Origin: Roseibium sediminicola
GTDB lineage: Bacteria > Pseudomonadota > Alphaproteobacteria > Rhizobiales > Stappiaceae
DNA length: 64,000 nucleotides
Direction: 5' to 3'
NCBI RefSeq assembly: GCF_023156505.1
Contig: NZ_JALNMJ010000020.1
Span: 1-64,000, forward strand
The notes under the pieces were generated by a model. It was given only the letters and a program-made list of their open reading frames with translations. It did not search any database and was not told the origin of the DNA. A program made the translations under genes and the position numbers. Shown in pieces: positions 34,911 through 44,123 of this stretch (its first letter is position 1; each line of letters opens with the position of its first letter).

Positions 34911-36134
34911 TCAGGAGGATTTGGGCGAAGACCCGCCGCCAGTTGGTTTGTTTGGAAGGGATTGCTTCAGCTTGTGATTGGCGAGGCCAAGTGTTGAGGA
35001 TCCGTGAGCGCTTGGCGCTCCGGTCAATTTATCCGCGGCAGCAGAGGTTAGGGCTTTTCCGCCTGTGCCAAATGCAGCGGCAACACTGCGGGCTGGCGAG
35101 TGCCCGGCATCGGACGCGGCTCTTCCAGCTTGATAAGAACCGGATGCTAATCCGGCGGCACCGATCCCGGCCCCAGCAATTCCTCCTGCCACACTGGCAG
35201 TTTGCCGAAACGCCGCGCCAGCGTAATAGGATGTCCCTTGGCCCGTTCTAATGACCTCCATCCCGCTGCCGGCAGACACGCCTTGAACCACGCCCTGGAC
35301 AATATTCGGAACGAAGATTGAAAGCGCGAACATCGCCAAAGCTATTGCAGCCAGCATTCCGGGACCGGATGCGGTCGTCGTCATCGTCGGATCCGCCGCG
35401 AGGTTCGTCAAAAGAGTTGAACCTGTTTTGGCGATGATGCTGAGGGCCATCAATTTCATGCCGATGCTGAACGCATAGATCAGGTAGCGAACAGCAAAGT
35501 CTTTGGTGTAGGACGACCCGCCCAAACCGAGCATGATCATGCCGGCGATCAGCCCGATATACATTTCCACGATGACAGAGAGCAAAACTGCCGCAAACAA
35601 CGCCATGCAAAGGAGAACGATGAGGCCGGAGCCGGCAAGCATCAACGCTTGCGCAATGGCAGTCCAATCCAGATTTTGAATTTGCTCATTCAGGATGCCG
35701 TTGACCTGCAAACCTGTATCGAAGAGGTCCGCTGGGGAGAGTTTACCCGAGACACTTCCGCTTCCGATCCCCCAAAGGCTATCAACGATGTCCTTTGCTA
35801 GCTGTGGGCCTTGGGTCAGTACGAATGCGAAAAAGCCGATAAAAATGATCCGTTTGACCAATTCTGTCGCCCAGACCTCCAGAGAGGCAGCGTTCACGCC
35901 AAGCCAGACAGCCGCCAAGCCGATCTCGATAGTGGCTAGCAGCCAGAAGAGAGACGTTGCGCCGCTTATGAGCGTGGACTCCCAGCTCTTGGCGGCGTTT
36001 GCCAAACTGTTTTGAACAGTATCCAGCGCGCCGCCGCTCTGAGCAAATCCAGTCGAGGCAAATATGCTTGCGAACACCATTCCCAAAATGAGTGTTCCAA
36101 AAAGCGGTCCGAACTTCCTCCTGGCCATAGCCAC
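34911..36134 (-). CDS. trbL: conjugal transfer protein TrbL (VirB6 family)
   Basis: This 407-residue polytopic inner-membrane protein has a signal-like N-terminus and about six further membrane helices (SLFWLLATIEIGLAAVWLG, IIFIGFFAFVLTQ, LLCMALFAAVLLSVIVEMYI, GLIAGMIMLGLGG). The long low-complexity C-terminal tail is rich in Gly/Ala/Ser and lacks helices, which is typical of TrbL. It forms the inner-membrane part of the DNA channel. 16 bp upstream of trbF. Confidence 0.93.
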   Translation of the reverse strand: MAMARRKFGPLFGTLILGMVFASIFASTGFAQSGGALDTVQNSLANAAKSWESTLISGATSLFWLLATIEIGLAAVWLGVNAASLEVWATELVKRIIFIGFFAFVLTQGPQLAKDIVDSLWGIGSGSVSGKLSPADLFDTGLQVNGILNEQIQNLDWTAIAQALMLAGSGLIVLLCMALFAAVLLSVIVEMYIGLIAGMIMLGLGGSSYTKDFAVRYLIYAFSIGMKLMALSIIAKTGSTLLTNLAADPTMTTTASGPGMLAAIALAMFALSIFVPNIVQGVVQGVSAGSGMEVIRTGQGTSYYAGAAFRQTASVAGGIAGAGIGAAGLASGSYQAGRAASDAGHSPARSVAAAFGTGGKALTSAAADKLTGAPSAHGSSTLGLANHKLKQSLPNKPTGGGSSPKSS

Positions 36135-36148
36135 AGCCCCCTACTTAC

Positions 36149-36391
36149 TTACCACTGAGGTTTGAAATCCTGCCCGTTGCCCGGTTCAATATCAGGCGCC
36201 TTGAAGAACTCTTTGGCGGCCTTCTGGGAGGCTTCACGCTTTGCTTTTGCTTCTTCCGCCAACTCAACTTGGCGTCTCAGCAGTTCGGTAACTTCGGGAT
36301 CGGTTTTCGGTACGATCACGTATGTTGCGCCCGCCCCGGCGACAGCCGCTAGGAGCGCGATTAACACGACGATGGGGAGTTTGAATGTCAT
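36149..36391 (-). CDS. trbK: TrbK-like small inner-membrane protein
   Basis: This 80-residue protein has one N-terminal hydrophobic segment (IVVLIALLAAVAGAGATYVI) and a charged helical rest. Position between trbJ and trbL is that of trbK, the entry-exclusion protein of P-type systems. No lipobox cysteine is present, unlike RP4 TrbK. Its last ten residues GNGQDFKPQW are identical to the end of TrbJ. That shared tail is unexplained. Confidence 0.7.
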   Translation of the reverse strand: MTFKLPIVVLIALLAAVAGAGATYVIVPKTDPEVTELLRRQVELAEEAKAKREASQKAAKEFFKAPDIEPGNGQDFKPQW

Positions 36392-36395
36392 ATGT

Positions 36396-37187
36396 TTACC
36401 ACTGAGGTTTGAAGTCTTGCCCGTTCCCAGAAGAGACGTTCGGGTTTTTGAAAAACTGATCTGAGGCTGCTTTGGTGTGATCGCGTGCCGTCTGTTCGGA
36501 CTGGTACCAGGTTCCCATCATGGTCATCTGCTGGGAAACAAGGCCGCGAAGTTTCTGCATCTGCTCAACCTGCTGAGCGGCAATCTCGTGACCCACCTGC
36601 AGGGCCTGCTTTTGGCCCTCCGCGGACTGAGAATGCTGCCGGAGCTGGCGCATGGTGTCCTCTTCGGTCGCGAACTGGTCCGACGTGTATCCGGCCGCTT
36701 TCAGTGTCGAGGAGATCGTGTCCCGATTGGTGTCGGACCAGCCTTGATACATGGTCGAAAACGACTGCCCGTCCGGCAGGCCGTTCTTTGCGAAGTCGGC
36801 GTAGCTCTGGAACCGCTGCTTCAGCGTGTCATCCAGATTGCCCATCGAGAACGCCATCGCCTGACCCTTTTGAACCAGGCTCTGCAGTTGGCCGAGGTTC
36901 TGCTCGACCTCGCCCCAAACCTGCATCGGCAGCGACAGCGTGTTCTGCAGCATGTTCTCGTAGATGGAGATCTGGTTTTCGATCATCTGGATCTGGTTGC
37001 CGATCTGCTGCACTTGATTGGCAATCTGCTCAGCATTCTGACCGCCGAGGGCAACAAGCTCACTGTTGTTGAGGATCTGGGTGAACTCGGTCGCCCCAGT
37101 GACCGCACCACCGGCCTGGACCGGTCCTGCAATTCCGATCACACAAAGAACGCTGGCGAGCGATCTAGCCAAGAAGCTGTTCGGCAT
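36396..37187 (-). CDS. trbJ: conjugal transfer protein TrbJ (VirB5 family)
   Basis: This encodes about 263 residues from the ATG at 37187, which starts a signal peptide ending GPVQA. The rest is long amphipathic helices rich in Gln and Asn (VQQIGNQIQMIENQISIYEN, then LQSLVQKGQAMAFSMGNLDD), as in TrbJ/VirB5 pilus-tip proteins. It overlaps trbE by 23 bases. The C-terminus FFKNPN..GNGQDFKPQW recurs in the next gene. Exported to the periplasm. Confidence 0.92.
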   Translation of the reverse strand: MPNSFLARSLASVLCVIGIAGPVQAGGAVTGATEFTQILNNSELVALGGQNAEQIANQVQQIGNQIQMIENQISIYENMLQNTLSLPMQVWGEVEQNLGQLQSLVQKGQAMAFSMGNLDDTLKQRFQSYADFAKNGLPDGQSFSTMYQGWSDTNRDTISSTLKAAGYTSDQFATEEDTMRQLRQHSQSAEGQKQALQVGHEIAAQQVEQMQKLRGLVSQQMTMMGTWYQSEQTARDHTKAASDQFFKNPNVSSGNGQDFKPQW

Positions 37188-39600
37188 TGGCAATTCCTCT
37201 TTGCTTGAGCCATTCGGCGGGCCATTTGTCGCCGTAGTGGAGGTGAAGGTCTTCGATGCACTTGAGATCGTCCTTGGCGGACGCCCCGACGAAGGACAGC
37301 GTGATCGGGCCGAGCGCCATGTTGAACAGCCGGCGCCCATCCGGAGACGTGACGTAGTACTCGCGCTTCGGGATCGCCGAGGCGATGATTTCAATTTGTT
37401 GGTCGTTGAAACCGAGCTTTTCGTAAAACGCGCGGGTTCCGGAAACCCTTGCCTCACCATTGGGCAGGCATACCTTTGTCGGGCAGCTTTCCTTCAGAAC
37501 GTCGATGATGCCGGATCTGTCGGCATCGGAGATCGATTGCGTTGCCAGGACCACCGCGCAATTCGCCTTGCGGAGAACTTTCAGCCATTCCCGGATCTTG
37601 TCGCGAAAGACTGGGTGACCGAGCATCAGCCAGGCCTCGTCCAGGATGAGCAGGCTTGGTTCACCGGTCAGGCGTTTTTCGATCCGGCGGAACAGATAGA
37701 GCAGGACGGGGATCAGGTTCCGGTCGCCCATGTTCATCAGCTCCTCGATCTCGAAGGTCTGGAACCTGGAGAGCGACAGGCCGTCTTCTTCGGCGTCGAG
37801 GAGCGAGCCCATCGGGCCGTCCACCGTGTAATATTGCAGCGCGTCCTTGATCTCCCGGTTCTGGACGCCCGACACGAAGTCGGTCAGCGACCGGCGCTGC
37901 GACTTGGACATCAATTCAATCTGCGTGGTGATGGCGTTGCGGTGTTCTGGGATCACCTTCACACCCTGCATTTCGATGAGGGTTTCCAGCCACTCGGCGG
38001 CGAATGCCTTGTCGGTGTCGTCCTCGAGCGATGAGAGCGGTGCAAAGGCCAGTGTGTCCGACTTGCCGACGTCATAGTGATCCGCGCCGACCGCAAGCGT
38101 CAGCGGGTACATCGACTTGCCCTTGTCGAAGACAAACACTTGCGCGTTCTCATAGCGCCGGAACTGAGCTGCGATCAGCGCCAGAAGCGTCGATTTACCC
38201 GAACCTGTCGGCCCGAAGATCAGCGTGTGCCCCAGATCCCCGACATGGAGATTGAACCGGAACGGCGAGGAGCCGGACGCCACCTGCATGAGCGGCGGCG
38301 ATCCAATTGGGTAAAAGGGGCATGGCGCTTCCGGCGATCCCGCCCATACGGAATTCAGCGGAGCCAGATCCGCGAGATTGCGCGTGCTCACCAGAGGTTC
38401 ACGAACGTTGGCATAGGAGACACCTGGCAGGCTCCCAAGGAACGCTTCAGTGGTGTTCAGGGTTTCGATGCGTCCGCCAAACCCTTCGTTCTGCACGAGC
38501 CGGCGCACCGCCTCGCACTTCTCCTGAAGCCGCGCCTGGTTTGTGTCGAAGAGCACGATGACCGGCGTGTAGTGGCCGAAGGCGACGAGCTGCGAGTTCG
38601 CCTCGGCAATCGCGTCCTCGGTTTCCCCGACCATCACCATGGCGTCCTGATCGAGCGATCCGGAATTGGTCTTAAAGAGCTGGTCCATCATCGGCCGCAC
38701 CTTCTGCAGCCATTTCTTGCGCGTCTTTTCCAGGACCGAGCGCGCCTCGATCGGATCGAGGAAGATGAACCGGCTCGACCAGCGATAGGTGATCGGCATC
38801 AGATCGAGCGCATTGAGGATTCCCGGCCAGCTTTCGGCCGGGAACCCGTCGATCGCCACGACACCGACATAGCGGCCGTCGATGATGGGATTGAGCCCGT
38901 GATGGAATTCCGCCGTCACCAGATAGTCGAGATACATCGCAATGTCAGGCAAGCGGATCGGATGGGTTTCCCCGATCAGCGCGAAGCGGGCAAACTGCAG
39001 CAGATCATCGTAGCGGCCGCGCCTCTCCCCTTCCCTTTCCGGCACTTCGTGCGTTTCCATGCGCCGGATCGTCACGACGTTCGCCATGTACTGTTCGAAT
39101 TCGCGGATGGTCGTCTTGAAGTGCTCAAGCGTCCGGGAGGCAAAAGACGTGTTGCGGCTGGCTTCGTCGGAATAGACGTACTTCACCAGCTTGGACTTAT
39201 TTTTCTCCGGCGGCCGGTAGGTCAAGATGATGGCGTGCTGGCTTTCGAAATGCCCCTCCCCGGCATCGAAACGCTGCCGGCGCTCGTCATCGATCAGGGC
39301 CGTGACCGGGTCCGGAAAATGCGAGCTTTCCTTTTCCGGATACCCGATTGAGGGAATGCGCACGGCTTCCATCTGAATCATCCAGCCGTTGCCGAGGCGG
39401 GCCAGAACCGAGTTGATTTGCCTGGAGACTTCGTTCCGCTCAAACGCGGTAGAGCTTTCGCTGTCCGGCCCGGCAAAATACCAGCCGGCCATCAAGCCCC
39501 CGTCCTTCAGGAGCACGATTCCGTTGTCGATCAGCGCCGCGTAAGGGAGAAGATCGGAAAAGGATGGCGCAACGTGCCGGAATCTTTTGAGAGCAACCAT
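37165..39600 (-). CDS. trbE: conjugal transfer ATPase TrbE (VirB4 family)
   Basis: This 811-residue protein has an N-terminal CagE/TrbE domain (YAALIDNGIVLLKDGGLMAG) and a C-terminal RecA-like ATPase with Walker A GPTGSGKSTLL near residue 470 and Walker B LLILDEAWLML. A late VVLATQSISDADRSGI block acts as sensor. It powers pilus assembly and substrate transfer at the inner membrane. It starts two bases before the trbD stop region. Full length. Confidence 0.97.
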   Translation of the reverse strand: MVALKRFRHVAPSFSDLLPYAALIDNGIVLLKDGGLMAGWYFAGPDSESSTAFERNEVSRQINSVLARLGNGWMIQMEAVRIPSIGYPEKESSHFPDPVTALIDDERRQRFDAGEGHFESQHAIILTYRPPEKNKSKLVKYVYSDEASRNTSFASRTLEHFKTTIREFEQYMANVVTIRRMETHEVPEREGERRGRYDDLLQFARFALIGETHPIRLPDIAMYLDYLVTAEFHHGLNPIIDGRYVGVVAIDGFPAESWPGILNALDLMPITYRWSSRFIFLDPIEARSVLEKTRKKWLQKVRPMMDQLFKTNSGSLDQDAMVMVGETEDAIAEANSQLVAFGHYTPVIVLFDTNQARLQEKCEAVRRLVQNEGFGGRIETLNTTEAFLGSLPGVSYANVREPLVSTRNLADLAPLNSVWAGSPEAPCPFYPIGSPPLMQVASGSSPFRFNLHVGDLGHTLIFGPTGSGKSTLLALIAAQFRRYENAQVFVFDKGKSMYPLTLAVGADHYDVGKSDTLAFAPLSSLEDDTDKAFAAEWLETLIEMQGVKVIPEHRNAITTQIELMSKSQRRSLTDFVSGVQNREIKDALQYYTVDGPMGSLLDAEEDGLSLSRFQTFEIEELMNMGDRNLIPVLLYLFRRIEKRLTGEPSLLILDEAWLMLGHPVFRDKIREWLKVLRKANCAVVLATQSISDADRSGIIDVLKESCPTKVCLPNGEARVSGTRAFYEKLGFNDQQIEIIASAIPKREYYVTSPDGRRLFNMALGPITLSFVGASAKDDLKCIEDLHLHYGDKWPAEWLKQRGIANAEQLLG

Positions 39601-39602
39601 GT

Positions 39603-39899
39603 TCAGTATTTCCGCCAGGGCGTGGATGTCGGCCGGTAATAAGCGCGGTATTTGACGTGCCGCAGATAGACAGCTCTCATCCGAGGGTCCGCCTTGGCCA
39701 TCATCCGCAGCACGCCAACCACCACGATCCAGATCGCCACGCCGAGCACGGCGGCATAGGGCTTCAGGATCACGAAAATCAGAATGACCGAGGCAAGACC
39801 GGTCACGAGCACCAGCTCCCGGTCTGCCCCGAACAACAGTGTCGGGCGTGAAAGAGCGCGGTGGATCCGCGCTCTGTTGAGGCCCGGCGCGTCAGCCAT
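39603..39899 (-). CDS. trbD: conjugal transfer protein TrbD (VirB3 family)
   Basis: This encodes about 98 residues from the ATG at 39899. It has an N-terminal helix (LNRARIHRALSRPTLLFGAD), then one or two membrane segments (LVLVTGLASVILIFVILKPY, AAVLGVAIWIVVVGVLRM) and a basic tail. Size and order match TrbD, an inner-membrane partner of TrbE. It overlaps trbC by eight bases. Confidence 0.92.
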   Translation of the reverse strand: MADAPGLNRARIHRALSRPTLLFGADRELVLVTGLASVILIFVILKPYAAVLGVAIWIVVVGVLRMMAKADPRMRAVYLRHVKYRAYYRPTSTPWRKY

Positions 39900-40251
39900 G
39901 AGCGGGTTCCACGGTTGCCGCTTCCACTTCGGGAGCGATGCCGATGGAGGCACCGGAAGAGCCGAACAGGCCGACGATGGTGGAGGCGCCGAGCAGGATC
40001 CCGAGGACGAGAACCACGTAGGCCATGCGGCGAGCAAAGTCGTTGAGCTCGCCCCCGAAAATCAGCATGCCGCCGGCGATCGCGACCGCGATCAGGCCAA
40101 CGGCGCCGGCGACGGGACCATTGATGGATGCCTGAATTTGCTGAAGCGGGCCTTCCCAGGGAAGCGAGCCACCGCCGGTAGCGAAGGCAGGTTCAATAAA
40201 GAATAGTCCGGCACCGACAAGAGCCAGAAGAAATGTAAAATTACGCGACAT
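39892..40251 (-). CDS. trbC: conjugal pilin TrbC (VirB2 family)
   Basis: This encodes about 119 residues from the ATG at 40251. A signal peptide ends near FIEPAFA. Two membrane helices follow (AVGLIAVAIAGGMLIFGGEL and YVVLVLGILLGASTIVGLFG), as in propilin TrbC, whose mature form is cyclised in RP4. It overlaps the trbB 3' end by 11 bases. The major pilus subunit. Confidence 0.93.
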   Translation of the reverse strand: MSRNFTFLLALVGAGLFFIEPAFATGGGSLPWEGPLQQIQASINGPVAGAVGLIAVAIAGGMLIFGGELNDFARRMAYVVLVLGILLGASTIVGLFGSSGASIGIAPEVEAATVEPAHG

Positions 40252-41245
40252 GGAGGTTCCCTTGCCTTTCGTTGGAAACATCAGTTTGGAACTTGGGTAG
40301 GACGGCTGAGTGGACGTCATAGGAGCCGTCCCGGAACCCGGAGACGGTCACGATGTCCCGAACGATGCGTCCCTTCTCCGGGGAGCGCTCGATTGAGACA
40401 ATCAGGTCAACAGCTTCCGCAATCACTTGGCTCATGGGCTGCTGAGACACTTCCGCGATAAGCTGTTCGAGCCGCGTCAGTGCGGTATAGGCATTATCGG
40501 AGTGAACCGTGGCGATGCCGCCCGGGTGGCCTGTGTTCCATGCCTTGAGCAGCGTCAGCGCCGCACCGTCGCGCACTTCGCCGACAATGATCCTGTCAGG
40601 CCGCAAGCGCATGGTTGATTTCAATAGACGCTGCATATCCACGCTATCGGACGTGTGCAGGATCACAGCGTTCTTGGCCGCGCACTGGATTTCCGCGGTG
40701 TCTTCCAGAATGACAAGGCGGTGATCCGGAGCGACAGAAACCATTTCGCCAATGATCGCGTTCGTCAGGGTCGTTTTGCCGGTGCCCGTGCCGCCCGAAA
40801 CCAGAATGTTCTTCCGGCCGGCGACTGCATCACGGATCACGGCGGCCTGGCCGTCTGTCATCACGCCATCCTCGAAGTATTTGGAAAGCGGGATGACCAG
40901 CGATGCCTTCTTGCGGATCGTGAAGGACGGCTTGGAAACGACAGGTGGCAATAGGCCCTCGAAACGATGGCCCCCTATCGGCAGCTCACCGGAAATGATT
41001 GGCTTGTCAGAGGTGATTTCCGTACCGAGCGCATGAGCGACCTTGCCCATGATGATCTGGGCGTCATGGGGCGTCATCTCGCCGGAGGGCTCCATCCCAA
41101 TGCCGACGCGCTCAATGAACAGCTGTCCGTCAGGGTTGAGCATGATCTCAACGACGGTGTCGTCCGCCAGCGCCGACAGGATCGTAGACCCTAGCGCGTC
41201 TGCCAGTCCGTCGATTAGCCGACGGCGGCTTTCACCGTTCCTCAA
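40241..41245 (-). CDS. trbB: conjugal transfer ATPase TrbB (VirB11 family)
   Basis: This is a 334-residue hexameric traffic ATPase. It has Walker A SGGTGTGKTTLTNAI at about residues 153-167, an Asp box LVILEDTAEIQC, a Walker B-like RPDRIIVGEVRDGAALTLL and a His box HPGGIATVHSDNAYTAL. The start appears to be TTG at 41245, directly behind a strong GGGGAGGGG site. An ATG alternative lies downstream. First gene of the trb operon. Confidence 0.96.
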   Translation of the reverse strand: MRNGESRRRLIDGLADALGSTILSALADDTVVEIMLNPDGQLFIERVGIGMEPSGEMTPHDAQIIMGKVAHALGTEITSDKPIISGELPIGGHRFEGLLPPVVSKPSFTIRKKASLVIPLSKYFEDGVMTDGQAAVIRDAVAGRKNILVSGGTGTGKTTLTNAIIGEMVSVAPDHRLVILEDTAEIQCAAKNAVILHTSDSVDMQRLLKSTMRLRPDRIIVGEVRDGAALTLLKAWNTGHPGGIATVHSDNAYTALTRLEQLIAEVSQQPMSQVIAEAVDLIVSIERSPEKGRIVRDIVTVSGFRDGSYDVHSAVLPKFQTDVSNERQGNLHVA

Positions 41246-42011
41246 TGTCCCCTCCCCTACCGGTGAAAGCTGAGATGTTCAGGGGATGGTGCGGCCTCGC
41301 CGAGACAGCATTTATCGGACCGGGCACGGGGATGTGCACAGGCTCTCCGGAGGTCATTCGGAGTGTCCTTTTATATTTGAGATCAATAATTTACGGCTAC
41401 AGCAATCAGTGGTTGATTACCTCGCGAGAGGGCGCAACCCAACACGGAACGAAGCGTCATCGCAAGGTTGAGAAAAATGTTTTCCACACCTAAGGAGAGT
41501 TATTTGAATTGGCAAATATAACAGTCAATTGGGCTACGTTGCCGACCGTTCATCTAGGTCTTAGCTAAAGAGATATTCGACGTTACGAAGCTTGGTAGTC
41601 ACAGAACCTTATGGCTGGGGTCAAACCTGGACCTATCAGCCGTGTCAAAAAGCAGGCGCATCTCTGCGCCTGCAGAAAGGTTTAATGTATGTGGCTTGAA
41701 CGACCACGAAGTGCTACCCCCTGAAAAACTCTGCAATTGTGGGAATGGATTTTTTTATTGAACGCGGCTAAAAGGGCAAAGTGACCAAGCGTCACGTGCA
41801 CACCTTTCCAGGCGCGCCCAAGTGTCTTCCTCCCAAGGGTCAACGCGGGCACGCTATTTTTTTGAAGCAGCTGCTCGTTGGAGTTCCACACAAAGGACAA
41901 GGCGGTTCGGAAGGTACCGAGATCTCGTTCCTTATGTACCCCACAAAATAATTTCTGTGGGATAGAAAATCTGCTATTCTTACCCCACGAGAAAAAGTAT
42001 GTGGGGTACAT
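41246..42011. other. 766-bp regulatory region between trbB and a divergent gene
   Basis: No gene is visible. The left part must hold the promoter of the trb operon. No lux-type tra box palindrome is seen near trbB. The right part contains the GTGGGG repeats described at 41935-42010. No origin-of-transfer signature could be recognised by eye. Confidence 0.5.
41935..42010. promoter_or_regulatory. cluster of GTGGGGTA-type repeats before the 42012 gene
   Basis: The motif TACCCCAC or its complement occurs at about 41937, 41979 and 42000, and a partial copy TGTGGGA at about 41960. The first and last copies form an inverted pair tgtaccccaca / tatgtggggtaca around the likely promoter, and the last touches the start codon of the plus-strand gene. 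The arrangement suggests a repressor site and autoregulation. Inference only. Confidence 0.6.
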
Positions 42012-43034
42012 ATGGCCATCGACTATCACAGTGCAATCGGCACGTCCGCCTGGACGGACTTGCGGCGGTCCCTGTGTGACAGCGTGGTGTCGGAGCTGCG
42101 CGGCGCACCACGATCGAAGGTGGTCGGCTCCAGGACCTATTGGTACGACCACTTTCGCGTCGGGCAGAAAACCATCGACCGGTATATTGGCGAAGACACG
42201 CCAGAACTTCGGGACCGCCTGGAGCGGCAATCGGAGATCACCAGGGCCGCAAAACTCGCCGAACGGGACCGGGCGAGACTGATGCGGGTGCTGCGGGCCG
42301 AAGGTTATCTGTTCGCCGATGTCGGGTCCGGCCAGGTGGTTTCGGCCATGGCCAAAGCCGGCGTCTTTCGGCTCGGCGGAACGATCGTCGGTACGCAGGC
42401 CTTCCGCTGTTATGAAGGCGAACTCGGCATCCGGATCGGGTTCGACCAGTCGGCCACGACGGATGACATCGACATTGCAAGTTTCGAGCGGTTGTCACTG
42501 GCTCTCGCGGACACGGTCGACCCGCCACTTGCAGAGGTTTTTTCCGAGCTTCAGTTCGATCCCGTGCCTGCGATCGAAAACGGCAAGACCTGGCGCTGGC
42601 GGCAAACAAATCGTCAGACCCTGGTCGAGTTTCTGACGCCGTCCTTCGAAGAGGATGAGGCCATCCGCGATCTTGCCGCCCTTGGCGTCAGTGCGCAAAG
42701 TCTGCATTTTCTCAATTACCTGATTGCCGATCCGATCAGTGTTCCCTTTCTCTATCGCTCAGGCGTGTTGGTGCAGATCCCACGCCCGGAACGCTATGCG
42801 GTGCACAAGCTCATCGTCGCGGACCGGAGACAAGGAGGAGCGGACGCCCTCAAAGCGCACAAGGACCGGGCCCAGGCGGCATTTCTGATCGAGGCATTGA
42901 CGGAGACCAGGCCGGATGACCTTGCCGAAGCCTACCAGGCCGCTATGGAAACCGGTCCGGAATGGCGCAAGCGCATTGCGGCAAGTCTGGAACGCATGCC
43001 GGCAACTTCGGCCCTGCTCGATCTGCTGTCTTGA
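42012..43034 (+). CDS. GSU2403-family nucleotidyltransferase-fold protein
   Basis: This encodes about 340 residues. It has a helical N-terminus (RTYWYDHFRVGQKTIDRYIG), then a nucleotidyltransferase-like core with GGTIVGTQAFRCYEGELGIR and TTDDIDIASFERLSLAL, where the DDIDI acids would bind metal, and a helical C-terminus. This pattern fits the GSU2403 family, related to AbiEii/MNT-type enzymes found on mobile elements. The catalytic GS motif of classical members is altered to GT. Activity and target unknown. Flanked by its own repeat-rich promoter. Confidence 0.72.
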   Translation: MAIDYHSAIGTSAWTDLRRSLCDSVVSELRGAPRSKVVGSRTYWYDHFRVGQKTIDRYIGEDTPELRDRLERQSEITRAAKLAERDRARLMRVLRAEGYLFADVGSGQVVSAMAKAGVFRLGGTIVGTQAFRCYEGELGIRIGFDQSATTDDIDIASFERLSLALADTVDPPLAEVFSELQFDPVPAIENGKTWRWRQTNRQTLVEFLTPSFEEDEAIRDLAALGVSAQSLHFLNYLIADPISVPFLYRSGVLVQIPRPERYAVHKLIVADRRQGGADALKAHKDRAQAAFLIEALTETRPDDLAEAYQAAMETGPEWRKRIAASLERMPATSALLDLLS

Positions 43035-43150
43035 CCGGCGGACTTGCCGGCAGGGAGTCGGTTGCTGCAGGCAAGTGCTTCAGAGTGATCGATATGCGTC
43101 CGCGCGCCGGAGATTCAGCTCCAGCGGGGTTTGCCCTGGCGAGAAGACGA

Positions 43151-43600
43151 CTAGCTCTTGCTCGCCGACTTGCTCCTGCGACCCTGTTTCTGGCCCAGTC
43201 CCATTTTCCTGGCGAGTTCCGACCGCGCCGCGGCGTAGTTCGGGGCGATCATCGGGTAGTCCGCAGGCAGGTTCCACTTGGCCCGGTAGTCTTCCGGCGT
43301 CATGTCGAAATGTGTCCGAAGATGCCGCTTCAGCGATTTGAATTTCTTGCCATCCTCAAGGCAGACTATGAAATTATCCGTCACCGACTTCTTGAGCGGG
43401 ACGGCGGGGACAAGCTCTTCAACAATAGGCTCCTGCGCCGTTTGTGCTGTCGAAGACAGAGCGGAGTGAACGGTCGCGATTAGTGCGGCAAGCTCACCCG
43501 AAGCAATCGTGTTGTTACTCACATATGCGGAAACGATACCTGCTGTGAGATCTACGATATCATTCTCGAGAGATGGGCTGCTGGGTGAGGTATCGGACAT
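43151..43600 (-). CDS. MucR/Ros-family zinc-finger regulator
   Basis: This 149-residue protein has the Ros/MucR domain: VTDNFIVCLEDGKKFKSLKR, then HLRTHFDMTPEDYRAKWNLP, then PMIAPNYAAARSELARKMGL. The finger uses Cys-x2-Asp with two His, the known alphaproteobacterial variant. MucR proteins are global, often H-NS-like repressors that bind AT-rich DNA. A plasmid copy near trb and rep genes could silence transfer or replication functions. Confidence 0.93.
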   Translation of the reverse strand: MSDTSPSSPSLENDIVDLTAGIVSAYVSNNTIASGELAALIATVHSALSSTAQTAQEPIVEELVPAVPLKKSVTDNFIVCLEDGKKFKSLKRHLRTHFDMTPEDYRAKWNLPADYPMIAPNYAAARSELARKMGLGQKQGRRSKSASKS

Positions 43601-44050
43601 TGGGCTCTCACGGAGTGGCTCAGGGGAAAGGAACGCTGTTCCTATTCTAGTTCTACAACGAAGTAAATTGAACGAACTCGTTACAAACGATGGGGCTCAT
43701 CCTGCGCTTTTCCCGTGTCGGACGAAGGCGAATTTGAGGACATTCGAATTCAGCCCTGGTTGCTCCAGTTCGGCCCCCTCCCCTCTCCTCTTTGGTTTGT
43801 CGGATACAACATCGGAACGGTACTGTCAGTCACATCTTGGTGGTGGGGGCATTTTCGATCATCAATTTGCTTCAGCTCGTCTGTGACCGCTCTACGTTGC
43901 AGACGGGAAATGGGCAGCTTGGGTCGCGCACTTGGCGCCTTGCTAAGTGGGGCGCCGGCGCTACGACGAGGTGGCATTACACCTGGGCTGGTTTTCCAAA
44001 GCGTATGCATCGGAATATCAAGATTGGGCGTTTCCGGCGCTTCTGACGCG

Positions 44051-44070
44051 AATATAGCAACTGCTATATT
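44051..44070. promoter_or_regulatory. palindrome aatatagcaactgctatatt
   Basis: A 20-bp near-perfect palindrome (one mismatch at the centre) related to the one at 44124, with centres 72 bp apart, about seven helical turns. Its dyad symmetry and size match a dimeric regulator site. Confidence 0.65.
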
Positions 44071-44123
44071 TTCTTGAACAGTCACACGATCATGCAACCA
44101 TGCCCCGCGACGCGAAACGGGCG

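Noticed and set aside
38077..39351. 424-codon plus-strand frame opposite trbE
   Set aside because: Codon-bias shadow of the trbE ATPase. The translated sequence has no known motif and lies fully inside trbE.
41246..42011. Possible tra box or origin of transfer upstream of trbB
   Set aside because: No 18-bp lux-type palindrome and no nick-site motif next to a relaxase gene is visible.
43750..44085. 111-codon minus-strand frame starting on a palindrome
   Set aside because: No recognisable family, no ribosome site and composition typical of chance frames in GC-rich DNA. Mentioned only in the gene-free entry.
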